Assembly: GCA_947444055.1 (NCBI GenBank)
Contig: CANEYR010000042.1
Span: 1 to 32,661, forward strand
DNA: 32,661 bases
Direction: 5' to 3'
DNA from: Planctomycetota bacterium
GTDB lineage: Bacteria > Planctomycetota > UBA1135 > UBA2386
Position numbers and translations under genes: made by a program. Position 1 is the first letter of the stretch. Each line of letters starts with the position of its first letter. Under the pieces are notes generated by a model. The model was given only the letters and a program-made list of their open reading frames with translations, did no database searches and was not told where the DNA came from. Below, piece after piece: positions 15,236 through 23,908 of the stretch.

Positions 15236-16657
15236 TCAGTCGGTCGCCATTCGTTCGCGCCGCGCTTGCACCCGCCGTCGCAACACCAGCAGCAGGGTCG
15301 TCGCCACGACGAACAGTCCGACCACGAGGCCCCACCAGAGTCCGGCGGGGCCGCTACCGCGACCAAAGCCAAGCCAGCATCCAAGGGGCAGGCCGATCAT
15401 CCAGAAGCCGACGAAGTTGGCGTAGACCGGCGAGCGCACATCGCCGAGCCCGCGCAGGCAGCCAATCGACACCACTTGCACGCCGTCGCCAATCTGGAAG
15501 ACGCCGGCGATTGGAATGAGCAGGGCGGCCATGGCGAGTTGTTCTGGTTCTGTGGTCATCACGCTGGCGAGTGCCCGTGGGGCCAACAAGAACAACAGCA
15601 TGAACCCAGTCATCACGACGACCCCAGTGGTCAGCGCGGCGGCGACCGCACGCTGCACGGCGCCGTGATCACCGCGACCAACGGCCCAACCAACCCGCAC
15701 CGAAGCCGCCATGCCGAGTCCGAGGGGCACCATGAAACTCAGCGACGCCAACTGCAGCGCGATTTGATGACCGCCGACGCGCGCTTGCGTGGCGCTGGCA
15801 TTGCCGTGGTTCGCGTCAATGGAACCGATCAGCAGCGCCGTGGCGGCGAACACGCCCATCTCGAGCACGAACTGCGCGCCGATCGGGGTGCCCAGACGAA
15901 GCAGCCGCCACAATGGGCCGAGCGCGAACGCCGCTCGCCGCACGGCGACGTCGCGCAGGGAGCGCACATGCGGGCCGATGTCGCGCCACCCCAGCCACAA
16001 CAAGCCAAAGAGCATCAGCCAGCGGCAGGTCACCGTTGCCAGCGCCGCGCCGGTGGCGCCCATCTCGGGCATGCCGAATTTGCCGAAGATCAGAATCCAA
16101 TCGAGCAGCGCGTTGGCGAGGTTGCCCGCGACGATCGTCAGCACTTGCGGCAGCACGCGGGCGTGCGCCGACAACAGGCTGCGCAGCAGCGAGAACAAGA
16201 GGAAGGGCAGGATCGTCAGGGTCTGCCAGCGGGCGTAGGCGGCGGCGCTCGGGATCAGGTCTGCCGATTGGCCAGCCCACTGCAGCCAGGTGGACGCGGG
16301 CAGCAGCAGCAGGCTGGCGGGCAGCGCCAGCACCACTGCCAACAGCGCCCCGCGGCCGAGCACACGCGGGATGGCGGCGTGGTCGCGCGCGCCGACGGCC
16401 TGCGACAGCAGCGGGTCGACGGCGGTCAGGGCGCCCATGCAAAACATCGTCGCCGCCCAAACCAGGGTGTTGCCGAGAGCCATGGCCGGCAGCGAGGCGG
16501 GGTCGTGATGCCCGAGCATCGCGATATCGACGAAATTGAGTCCGGTCAGACCGAGCTGAACGAGGGCAATCGGCAGCCCAAGGCGAAGCAGTTGGCGCAG
16601 TTCGTCAGCGAAGGAGCGGCTGGGCGTCTGGCTGGCGGTCGGCAGAGCGGCATGCAT
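15236..16657 (-). CDS. MATE family multidrug efflux transporter (NorM-like)
   Basis: The 473-residue product has the MATE length and about twelve hydrophobic spans in two similar halves. Family-typical pieces are ADELRQLLRLGLPIALVQLGLTGLNFVDIAMLGHH at the first helix, MGALTAVDPLLSQAVGARDH (the G-x-x-T-x-x-x-P-L-x-(S/A)-Q-x-x-GA block), and VGGHQIALQLASLSFMVPLGLGMAASVRVGWAVGRGD in the second half. MATE proteins export cationic drugs or metabolites using a sodium or proton gradient across the inner membrane. ATG 16655-16657 is chosen as the first start before the first helix; the frame continues upstream without family similarity. No local regulator gene is visible. Confidence 0.93.
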   Translation of the reverse strand: MHAALPTASQTPSRSFADELRQLLRLGLPIALVQLGLTGLNFVDIAMLGHHDPASLPAMALGNTLVWAATMFCMGALTAVDPLLSQAVGARDHAAIPRVLGRGALLAVVLALPASLLLLPASTWLQWAGQSADLIPSAAAYARWQTLTILPFLLFSLLRSLLSAHARVLPQVLTIVAGNLANALLDWILIFGKFGMPEMGATGAALATVTCRWLMLFGLLWLGWRDIGPHVRSLRDVAVRRAAFALGPLWRLLRLGTPIGAQFVLEMGVFAATALLIGSIDANHGNASATQARVGGHQIALQLASLSFMVPLGLGMAASVRVGWAVGRGDHGAVQRAVAAALTTGVVVMTGFMLLFLLAPRALASVMTTEPEQLAMAALLIPIAGVFQIGDGVQVVSIGCLRGLGDVRSPVYANFVGFWMIGLPLGCWLGFGRGSGPAGLWWGLVVGLFVVATTLLLVLRRRVQARRERMATD

Positions 16658-16701
16658 TCGGAGGCGGCGCACTGTGGCGGTGAAGCCAAGGGAAACAAGG
16701 C

Positions 16702-16797
16702 TGTGGAGGATTCCGGATGGTTGCGGGCAGATGCCGATGGCGACGAGGGTTCTGCTGTGGAGGACTCGTGGAGAGTCGAGGTCCTTGTGGAGAGTCG
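16702..16797. repeat. Cluster of GTGGAG direct repeats upstream of the MATE and polymerase genes
   Basis: TGTGGAGGA occurs at 16702-16710 and 16756-16764, and GTGGAGAGTCG at 16768-16778 and 16787-16797. An inverted pair GACTC/GAGTC (16763-16767, 16773-16777) overlaps the second group. The cluster is in the 222-base region between two divergent genes and could be an operator array. Its function is unknown. Confidence 0.5.
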
Positions 16798-16879
16798 TGT
16801 GTAGAGATGCCGAGTGAGCCGTGACGGAACGCGCCTGCGGGCTCGACAGCGAGGTTCGTAGTTTGTTAGGGTCTGCGGC

Positions 16880-18136
16880 ATGGAGCGCCGCATCTTGCAC
16901 GTCGACATCGATGCCTTCCTTGCGTCCGTCGAGCAACTGCGCGACCCGATGTTGCTCGGGCGTCCCGTGGCGGTCGGGACCGGGGTGGTGGCTTCGCGTT
17001 CGTACGAAGCGAAAGCCCGCGGTGTGCAGACGGCGATGCCGTTGCACGAGGCCTTGCGCCGTTGTCCGGAGCTGGTCGTTCGCGAAGGGGATGCGCGGTT
17101 GGCGGAGCGCTACCGCCAGAAGGTTGCCGAAGTGTTGCGGCGGTTCACGCCGGTGGTGGAGGTGTGTTCGCTCGATGACTTCTACGCCGATCTGACCGGC
17201 GCGCCGTGGTTGGTGCAGCAGGCCCTCGATGGGGCGACCACGAGCGAATCGGAACGCTCGCTGGTGAGTTTGTGCCGGGACGTTCGGGCCCAGGTGCGCG
17301 AGCAAACGGGGTTGTCGATTGCGCAGGGATTAGGCAGCACGCGCACCGTCGCGCGGTTGGCGACGACGAAGGCCAAACCCGGCGGTATTTGCGAAGTGGC
17401 AGCCGGTGGCGAGCTCGATTTCTTGGCGGACTTTCCCATCGAAGCGGTGCCAGGGCTCGGGCCAAAGAGTGCGGAGTTGCTGATGCAGGTCGGGGTCACG
17501 ACGGTGCGCGAGCTGTGGGCGGTTGATCGGGAGTTGCTGCGGCAGAGTTTCGGCGCGCGCGGCGAAGACATCTGGCATCGCTGTCGTGGTCTTGATGCCG
17601 CACCCGTGGTCGCCACGCCGACGTTGCGCAGCATTTCGCGCGAGACGTCGTTCGAGCCGCGCGTCGACGCGGACAGTCAGCAGCAACCGTTTCTGCGGTC
17701 GATGCTCGCGTACTTGCTCGATCGCGCCGCCAGTGAACTGCGCCGACAGAACTTGCTCGCGCGCACGGTGCAGGTGCGCCTGCGTCACGTCGACGGTGTG
17801 AGTGGGGAACGTTCGCGTTCGTTGCCAGAGTCGATCGATCGCACCGATGCCTTCATGCTCACTGCCAGCGCGTTGCTCGACGAACTGCTGGTGCGGCGCG
17901 TGCTGGTTCGCTTGGTCGGCGTCACGCTGTCGTCGCTGACGCCGCCGCGACCTTCGCAAGGCTCCTTGTTCGGCGATGCTGGGGCCGCGCGCCAACGGTT
18001 GTTCGCCGCGGTCGACGCGGTGCGCGCGCGGCATGGCTTTGGGGCGTTGGTGGTCGGTGGGGCGACGGGCTTGCTCGGGCTGTTGCCGGCGGGCAAGCAT
18101 GGCTTCCGTCTGCGTACGCCGTCGCTGACGAAGTGA
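16880..18136 (+). CDS. Y-family DNA polymerase (DinB/Pol IV-like) with leucine at the steric-gate position
   Basis: The 418-residue product is a Y-family polymerase: HVDIDAFLASVEQ (Asp9), ASRSYEAKARGVQTAMP, SLDDFYADLT (Asp99, Asp100), TTKAKPGGI and a helix-hairpin-helix VPGLGPKSAELL, then a little-finger domain (about 230-350). It ends with a small extra segment carrying QGSLF, which resembles a beta-clamp-binding motif (QxxLF). Two active-site positions differ from E. coli DinB. The steric gate (Phe13) is Leu14, and the catalytic Glu104 is Asp100. Mycobacterial DinB2 also has Leu14 and incorporates ribonucleotides readily. So this is probably a DinB2-like enzyme rather than ordinary Pol IV. 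It is convergent with the DUF167 gene, 25 bases apart. Confidence 0.9.
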   Translation: MERRILHVDIDAFLASVEQLRDPMLLGRPVAVGTGVVASRSYEAKARGVQTAMPLHEALRRCPELVVREGDARLAERYRQKVAEVLRRFTPVVEVCSLDDFYADLTGAPWLVQQALDGATTSESERSLVSLCRDVRAQVREQTGLSIAQGLGSTRTVARLATTKAKPGGICEVAAGGELDFLADFPIEAVPGLGPKSAELLMQVGVTTVRELWAVDRELLRQSFGARGEDIWHRCRGLDAAPVVATPTLRSISRETSFEPRVDADSQQQPFLRSMLAYLLDRAASELRRQNLLARTVQVRLRHVDGVSGERSRSLPESIDRTDAFMLTASALLDELLVRRVLVRLVGVTLSSLTPPRPSQGSLFGDAGAARQRLFAAVDAVRARHGFGALVVGGATGLLGLLPAGKHGFRLRTPSLTK

Positions 18137-18161
18137 GAGGGGCGTCGCGGCGTCGTGCCGT

Positions 18162-18458
18162 TCAGCTCGTATGCGCGCGCAGCCGTTCTTGCACGGCCGT
18201 GGCGGTGAGACCCTGCACGACCACGACCTTGTGGGCACTGCTGAGCCCACTCTTCACTTGCACGGCACGCGGCGGCACGCCGAGGGCCGCCGCCAGCACT
18301 TCGCACAGCCGCGCATTCGCTTTGCCTAGCTCTGGTGGTGCGGTGACCTGCACCTTGAGCGCCTCACCCAGCGGACCGACCACTCGATCGCGGGTGGCGC
18401 CAGGAACGACTTTGACGGCGAACTGCACGCCGTCGCGGCCTTCCTGCATCGGGATCAT
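18162..18458 (-). CDS. DUF167 (YggU-family) protein
   Basis: The 98-residue product matches the small DUF167/YggU family: FAVKVVPGATRDRVVGPLGEALKVQVTAPPELGKANARLCEVLAAALGVPPRAVQVKSGLSSAHKVVVVQG. The block V-x-P-x-A-x-x-x-x-(I/V), then (L/I)-K-V-x-(V/L)-x-A-P-P-x-x-G-x-A-N, then G-x-x-S-x-x-K-x-(V/L), is the family signature. The function is not established. ATG 18456-18458 shares its A with the stop of the kinase gene (TGATG), so it is translated by coupling after the kinase. Whether the two proteins work together is unknown. Confidence 0.92.
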   Translation of the reverse strand: MIPMQEGRDGVQFAVKVVPGATRDRVVGPLGEALKVQVTAPPELGKANARLCEVLAAALGVPPRAVQVKSGLSSAHKVVVVQGLTATAVQERLRAHTS

Positions 18459-21034
18459 CACGGCAACACGGCAACGACCAAACTGTGCGGATGTTCGGCG
18501 AGCAGCTTTTCCAGGTGGCCAGCCGCCGCCAGATTGCGACGTTCCGACAAGGCCCGCAAGCCAGCGGCGAGTCGTTGGCCAGCTTGCAACTCGACGCGTA
18601 TGCCCTTGCTCCACGCGGCGGTGTCCTGCTCGGGCAACCGACGCTGCAGCGTTTCGAAGGTCGCGGCATTCAATGGATACGCAGCGGCACCGGCACCGGA
18701 GTTGTCGTCGCTGGCGCGCAACCGCGCCAAGAAGCCGCGAGCGGCGTGGCTGTGGATCGTCAACGTCACGAAGCCAAGGAAGCACTCGCGGGCGCCAGTA
18801 GGGGCCGATGACACCTGATCGCACATCGCCGACCATTGTTCGAGGGTCACGTTGGCCACCGCGATCAGCTGTTCTTTGGCAGGCTTCTTGGCGGGGTCGA
18901 ACGCGGCCATTTGGTTGCTGACCCGATCCCAACGCACAACCTGCAAGACGGTGATGCCCGGCAACTGCACGGCGCCAGCCGCCATGGCGCGATCGAACTC
19001 TGCCGCGAACACGCCGGCGTGCGTGGCCGCCGCGGCGAAGTCGGTAGCCATGCGCGCCGCTGCCGTCGCCCCGGCTGCCGTTGCGAACTGCGTGATCGCG
19101 GCTGCTGCCGCCGCGTAATCGTGCAGTTCGAGGGCTGCGCGCGGGCCTTGTCCGGCCGCAAACAGCGCGTGGTACTGTTCCCACACCGCTTCGCCGCGGG
19201 CATTCGCCAACTGGATGGTCGCCTGGCGCGCCAGCTCCACATGCGCCTGCGCCTTCGCTAGTTCGTCCTTCATCGCCACAGGCCAGCGCGACGTGCTGCT
19301 GGTGGCGGTGGTAAGCGCTTCGCTGGCGGCGGTGATGGTCGCTTCTTCGCGGCTGGCTTGGGCGTTGGTCACGGCGGCCACGAGCACGGCCAGTCGATCG
19401 CGGGCAGCCTTCATCACCTGCTCGCGCAGCCCACTGAGTTGCTGTTGCAGTTCTGCATCGGCGCGCAAGTCGGCAGTCGGTGCCAGGTCGAGCGCTTTCA
19501 ATGCGGCCGCGAAGTCACCGGCATCGCGCGCCGAGGCACTGGCCCTCTGCACGGCGGCGAGATGGTCGGTGAGGCGCGCGCGCTGCTGTTCGAGGGTGCG
19601 GGCGCGGTCGTCGAGTTCTTGCCGTACTTGGGTGGCGCGTTGCCGCGCTTCGATCGAGGCTTTGGCGTCGGCGAATTCGGCGGCGACGCGGTCGAGTGCC
19701 TCGGCGAGTTCATGGCCACTTGCCCCTGACACCCGCGCCGCCAACAGCGCGATCGTGGCCTGCGCCTCGCGCGCATCCTTCTTCAGCTGCGCGTTCTCTT
19801 TCGCCAAACGCGCGGCTTCGGGGTTGTTGATGTACTCCGTCACCGTCTCGACGCCCTTGGGCTTGTTCACACCCCAATAGACAGCGCCGCCGGCGATCAC
19901 GACCGCCGCCGCCGCCAAGCCGATCCACAGCCCCTTCTTTGCGGGTGGTTGCAGCAGCGCGCCAAGGTCTTCGAGCAGGTCGTTCGCCGTCTGGTAGCGC
20001 TGGGCTGGATCCTTCGCCATCAGCCGCTGGATGATGCCTCCGACCTCGGCGCTGACGTTGGTGTTCGCCTTGTGCGCTGGCTCCGCTTCGTCCTTCACCT
20101 GCGCGCGCAGGATGTCCTTGACGCTCTGGCCGCGGAACGGCGTCTTGCCGGTGACCAAGCGATAGAACGTGCAGCCGAGCGCGTAGAGATCCGTGCGGTG
20201 GTCGATCTCTTTGCGCAGCACTTGCTCGGGCGCCATGAAGTGCGGCGTGCCGATGGCTTTCTCTTCGGTCTCTTCGACCGTACTGGCGAGGCCGAGGTCG
20301 GCGATCTTGACGGCGCCGTGATGGTCGAGCATCAAGTTGTCGGGCTTGATGTCGCGGTGCACGATGCCGAGCGACTCGGCGTAGGCCAGACCCGCCGCGG
20401 CGTCGGCCACCACGCGCAGCGCGCGATCGACCGGCATCGCCCCTTGCTGCTTCAACCAGTCTTCGAGGGAGCCATCGTGCATCAGCTCCATCGCGTAGAA
20501 GTAGGTTTCGCCGTCGTTGTCGACGTCGAATACCTGCACGACATTCGGGTGCTGCAGCTTGGCGGCGGCGCGAGCTTCGGCGACGAACTTGGCGACGAAG
20601 GCCGGGTCCTTGGTCAGTTCGCGGTTCAACACCTTGAGCGCGACTTCGCGGTGCAGGCTGGTTTGCTCGGCGCGGTAGACGTAGCCCATGCCGCCGCGGC
20701 CGAGCTCATCGATCACGCGGTAGCCAGTGATCTGCGGCAGCCCGCGCTTCTGCACCTGGCCAAAGGCGATGCGCGTGGTGCCGAGTTCGATGATGTCGCC
20801 ATCGGCGAGCGGTGTGGCTTCGACGTGGGCGCCGTTCACGCGCAGTCCCGGAGCCAGTGCCTTGATGCCAAAGCCTTGGTCCTTGAGCGCCTTGACCACC
20901 GCTTGCTGCGCGGCGACGCCGGCCTCTTGGATGCGCAGCGCGCAGTCGGCACCGCTGCCGAGCACGGTCGGTTGGTTGCGGTCGAGGGAGATTACGGTGC
21001 CAGCGAGTGGGCCGGTCTCGACAGTGAGTCGCAC
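18458..21034 (-). CDS. Ser/Thr protein kinase with N-terminal degenerate FHA domain, one TM segment and coiled-coil C-terminal region
   Basis: The 858-residue product starts at GTG 21032-21034. Residues 1-95 have the FHA beta-sandwich pattern ending LRVNGAHVEATPLADGDIIELG. Residues 105-360 are a complete kinase: glycine loop LGRGGMGYVYRAEQ, Lys134 in VALKVL, HRDIKPDN (Asp228), IADLGLA (Asp246, DLG in place of DFG) and GTPHFMAPEQ. A TM helix (about 367-389) follows, then about 470 residues beginning with an alanine-rich coiled coil. It resembles PknB-type planctomycete kinases, with the kinase inside and the C-terminal sensor probably outside. The FHA lost its usual phosphothreonine residues (see findings). 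The start is chosen because the FHA strand begins at once; the upstream frame crosses a terminator. Confidence 0.92.
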   Translation of the reverse strand: MRLTVETGPLAGTVISLDRNQPTVLGSGADCALRIQEAGVAAQQAVVKALKDQGFGIKALAPGLRVNGAHVEATPLADGDIIELGTTRIAFGQVQKRGLPQITGYRVIDELGRGGMGYVYRAEQTSLHREVALKVLNRELTKDPAFVAKFVAEARAAAKLQHPNVVQVFDVDNDGETYFYAMELMHDGSLEDWLKQQGAMPVDRALRVVADAAAGLAYAESLGIVHRDIKPDNLMLDHHGAVKIADLGLASTVEETEEKAIGTPHFMAPEQVLRKEIDHRTDLYALGCTFYRLVTGKTPFRGQSVKDILRAQVKDEAEPAHKANTNVSAEVGGIIQRLMAKDPAQRYQTANDLLEDLGALLQPPAKKGLWIGLAAAAVVIAGGAVYWGVNKPKGVETVTEYINNPEAARLAKENAQLKKDAREAQATIALLAARVSGASGHELAEALDRVAAEFADAKASIEARQRATQVRQELDDRARTLEQQRARLTDHLAAVQRASASARDAGDFAAALKALDLAPTADLRADAELQQQLSGLREQVMKAARDRLAVLVAAVTNAQASREEATITAASEALTTATSSTSRWPVAMKDELAKAQAHVELARQATIQLANARGEAVWEQYHALFAAGQGPRAALELHDYAAAAAAITQFATAAGATAAARMATDFAAAATHAGVFAAEFDRAMAAGAVQLPGITVLQVVRWDRVSNQMAAFDPAKKPAKEQLIAVANVTLEQWSAMCDQVSSAPTGARECFLGFVTLTIHSHAARGFLARLRASDDNSGAGAAAYPLNAATFETLQRRLPEQDTAAWSKGIRVELQAGQRLAAGLRALSERRNLAAAGHLEKLLAEHPHSLVVAVLP

Positions 21035-21147
21035 GGTCGGTGGGGTTCCAGCGGTCGGGAGGGGGGGGCGCCGCAGTATGGCAAAGCCAGCGGGTGCGGG
21101 CGAGGGCCGATTCGTTCGTGGGCTCGCAGTTGCTGCCCGAAATGCAA

Positions 21148-21181
21148 GCGACCGCCGCACCCCTAGGGATGCGGCGGTCGC
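21148..21181 (-). terminator. Strong hairpin terminator after the PPC-domain gene
   Basis: A perfect 12-bp inverted repeat (gcgaccgccgca at 21148-21159, tgcggcggtcgc at 21170-21181) encloses a 10-base loop cccctaggga, itself largely palindromic. On the minus strand it lies 24 bases past the stop of the secreted protein gene and is followed by TTGCATTT. It separates that gene from the kinase gene. Confidence 0.8.
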
Positions 21182-21205
21182 GTTGCGATCACTCGCTGCG
21201 CAGTC

Positions 21206-23686
21206 TCAGTAGCTGCGTTCGCCGATGATCATGCGGGCGAAGTTGCCCGGCTGGATGCCCAGCGCGTTGACCGCGAAGTCCCACTTTGCCATCTGCTCGA
21301 ACACCAGCGTGCCGCGCAGTGACGTGGCGGACGGGACGTTGAACAGCAGGTCGACCGCGCCGACTGGGTCCGCGAACACGAGGGAGATCACGAGCGGATC
21401 GACGTTGAGCGTGCAGCCTGGCGCGCCGAGGAACGTCATGTCGAGCGGCGTTGGGCCGGGGAACAGACTGAAGCCTTGCACGAAGAGGCCGAAGCCGCTT
21501 GGGGTCAAGCCGGTGCACTGACGAGCAAACGTCGCGCCCGTGACCGGAACCTCGCTAGTGAACTGACGGGTCAGCGTCGGCACCGTGCCGAGGCCGCAGC
21601 CCGCTGCGTTGGCGGCGAAGATCCCGTAGCTGGCGGCGACGTACGGGGTCGGGATGATCGAGCTGATTTGCAGCTCGTAGTCACCGGACTGGCCCGCGGT
21701 CGTGCCTGGCGAGACGACTTCGATGTAGTACGTCTGGGGGGTCAGGTAGAAGCTGACGACGACGCGAGCGTGCAGGCCGGTCGCGCTGGTGCTGACGTCC
21801 AAGATGTTGTTTGCGGTCGCGGCCAGCGCAATGGCGCCGTTGCTGTCGCGCAGGTTGATCGTGCTGTCCAACAGCGGCGTGGCCGTGAGACCGTCGCGCG
21901 TTTGGTAGCTGATCGTGCTTGGAGTGCTGATCACGATCGGGCCCCACCAGTCACTGGCATCGGCGCCGGTGCTGAGGGTGATGTTGCCTTGACCGATCTG
22001 GCCGGGGGCAATGAGTTGCGCCGTGGCGGCGGTGTTGTTGCTCTGAGTGCCGGGTGCTTCGGCCTCAACGGCGATGCCACCGGTGTCCATTGGCGTGGCG
22101 AACAACTGGAGCATGTAGTTGCCGGTTGGGACGACGCCAAGGGGCATGACGGTGGCCGCGATGAACGGCGTTTGCGGCCCACGCACGGCGATGTAGTACG
22201 TGCCGGCTGGCCAGACGCGAGCCGACGAGGTGCGCGGCACGAGCGTGCTGCAGGTTGCGGCTTGGGTGCCGAAGGCTGGGGCGAACAGGGACGTAACCGG
22301 CAGCAGCGCGGTCCCGGCTGCGTCATACAGCTCGTAGCGGTGGCCAAAGACCCACGCGTTATCGCCTTCGTTGATCTGGAACCACAGGCCGCTGGTCGGC
22401 GCCGTCAGCACAACTTGGAAGTAGTCGACGTCGACTTGCTCGACGACGTAGGTGTCACCGAGGAGAGGTGCTGCCGTCAGGGCCGTACCCAGGGTGATGC
22501 TGGCGCCGGTGTTGCCGGAGATCTGCCGGATGAGGCCACTGTTGGCACCGCTGGTGAAGCGCACGGCGAAGTGTCCGATGCCGAGTCCGCCGAGACCTGG
22601 GTTCCAGGCGCCGGGGACCAGCGCGGCGGTCGACCGGATCACGGTCGAGCTGCCGATGCAATCGATGTCAAAGGTGTCGCCGGGCGCATTGGCCACGGGG
22701 AAAACCGCGGTTGTGATCGCGCCGGGTGCGTTGTTGGCCGTGATCAGGCGGCTGAGGCCGATGTTGGCGCCGCTGGTCATGCGGAGGTTGTAACCACTGC
22801 CGATGTAGAGGCTGGCGAACAGCGGCCCGGTCCACGTGACCGCGGTCGTGTTGGTGGTGACGATGTTGAAGGTGTCGCCAATGCCATTCAGCACAGGGAA
22901 GGCGGCGGTCGTGATCGAGAAGCCCGTGTTGCTCGAGATGGGGCGGGCGAGGCCAGTGTTGGCGCCGCTGGTCATCACGACCGAGCATCCTGGTGTGTAG
23001 GAGCTGCCACCTGGGATGGGTGGGGCGATCAGACCAGTGGTTTGCAGGACTGTGGTCGTGCTAGCGACTGGGCCCGCCACACCACTGAAGAAGGTCGTGC
23101 TCGCGGCTGCCGCGCCCGAGAAGACCACCGGCGTACCGGCTGCCGCGGCGTCGGCGAACACGATCGTGCTGGCGCCAAGGTTGCCGCTGTAGCGCGTGCC
23201 ACCGGGAGCCAGCGTCGTCGCCGTCGCCGTCAGGTGGGTTTCGTTGGGCTCGATCTCACTGCCGTCGTAGACGACTGGCGTGATCTCCGAGACTTCGAGC
23301 GAGTAGAGGCCCGCGGTGGTGGCAGTGAAACCAACGACCTGCAGCTGGTAGCTACCAGCGGCGAGGTTCATCGTGATCTCGCTGGCATATCCGTTCGTCA
23401 CCGTGCGCGCATCTTCGTCGATGCCGAGGTAGGTCGTGCCGGCGGCGTCCAGGAGAGCCACGCGCGTGTCGGTGTTGCTCGTGTGGATGCGGACACGCGT
23501 GCTGGACGTGACCGAGAAGCTGTACCAATCTTGTTCCGCCGCGACCAAGTTGGCATCGATCTGCGTGCCAATGGCGACGACTTGGCCGGTACCGGCTGCG
23601 CCATTTGGCTCAACCTCTGGGAAACGTTGCGCCAGCAATGCTGGCGCGAACAGAACAGTTGACAGGCAGAGTGGAGACAGGCGCAT
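21206..23686 (-). CDS. Secreted PPC-domain protein with three inserted repeat modules
   Basis: The 826-residue product starts with a signal peptide (MRLSPLCLSTVLFAPALLAQ, cleavage after Gln20 plausible). Residues 23-133 form a PPC-type (bacterial pre-peptidase C-terminal-like) domain beginning EVEPNG and containing EQDWYSFSV. A second PPC domain starts at 143 (EIEPNET) and resumes at 419 (DVDYFQVVL). Between them are three repeats of a SGAN-x-G-xx-R-x-I module at about 236-275, 301-341 and 374-416. A third PPC-like unit follows at about 545-690. The C-terminus (about 700-826) has a planctomycete-type beta domain with PGCTLNV and no sorting tag I can name. No catalytic motif is seen; cell-surface adhesion or matrix is an inference. 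ATG 23684-23686 is used. Confidence 0.85.
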   Translation of the reverse strand: MRLSPLCLSTVLFAPALLAQRFPEVEPNGAAGTGQVVAIGTQIDANLVAAEQDWYSFSVTSSTRVRIHTSNTDTRVALLDAAGTTYLGIDEDARTVTNGYASEITMNLAAGSYQLQVVGFTATTAGLYSLEVSEITPVVYDGSEIEPNETHLTATATTLAPGGTRYSGNLGASTIVFADAAAAGTPVVFSGAAAASTTFFSGVAGPVASTTTVLQTTGLIAPPIPGGSSYTPGCSVVMTSGANTGLARPISSNTGFSITTAAFPVLNGIGDTFNIVTTNTTAVTWTGPLFASLYIGSGYNLRMTSGANIGLSRLITANNAPGAITTAVFPVANAPGDTFDIDCIGSSTVIRSTAALVPGAWNPGLGGLGIGHFAVRFTSGANSGLIRQISGNTGASITLGTALTAAPLLGDTYVVEQVDVDYFQVVLTAPTSGLWFQINEGDNAWVFGHRYELYDAAGTALLPVTSLFAPAFGTQAATCSTLVPRTSSARVWPAGTYYIAVRGPQTPFIAATVMPLGVVPTGNYMLQLFATPMDTGGIAVEAEAPGTQSNNTAATAQLIAPGQIGQGNITLSTGADASDWWGPIVISTPSTISYQTRDGLTATPLLDSTINLRDSNGAIALAATANNILDVSTSATGLHARVVVSFYLTPQTYYIEVVSPGTTAGQSGDYELQISSIIPTPYVAASYGIFAANAAGCGLGTVPTLTRQFTSEVPVTGATFARQCTGLTPSGFGLFVQGFSLFPGPTPLDMTFLGAPGCTLNVDPLVISLVFADPVGAVDLLFNVPSATSLRGTLVFEQMAKWDFAVNALGIQPGNFARMIIGERSY

Positions 23687-23908
23687 GATTGGTGTCAGAG
23701 CTGAGGTGAATGCCGATTGGCAGTGCGGCTGGCACGCGCCAGCTGCGAGATACTGAGGTGAACCGGCGCCCTAAAACTACCAGCTCCGAACAGTCTTGGT
23801 AGCCCCTTCTTAGAACTGCTTGCGCTCGGCTCATTGATGCGTTGCACAGTATTCATTACATTGGCTTGTGGCCTTGCGGTGCATGTGCCAATGCCATCGG
23901 TGCCTTGC

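Noticed and set aside
21476..23662. Long plus-strand open frame (728 codons) opposite the PPC-domain gene
   Set aside because: The translation is rich in Arg, Gly and Asp with no domain, and the opposite strand encodes a clear signal peptide and PPC domains. It is a GC-rich shadow frame.
23859..23893. Inverted repeat cattggc/gccaatg downstream of tilS
   Set aside because: Seven base pairs with a 21-base loop and no T-run on either strand; too weak to call.
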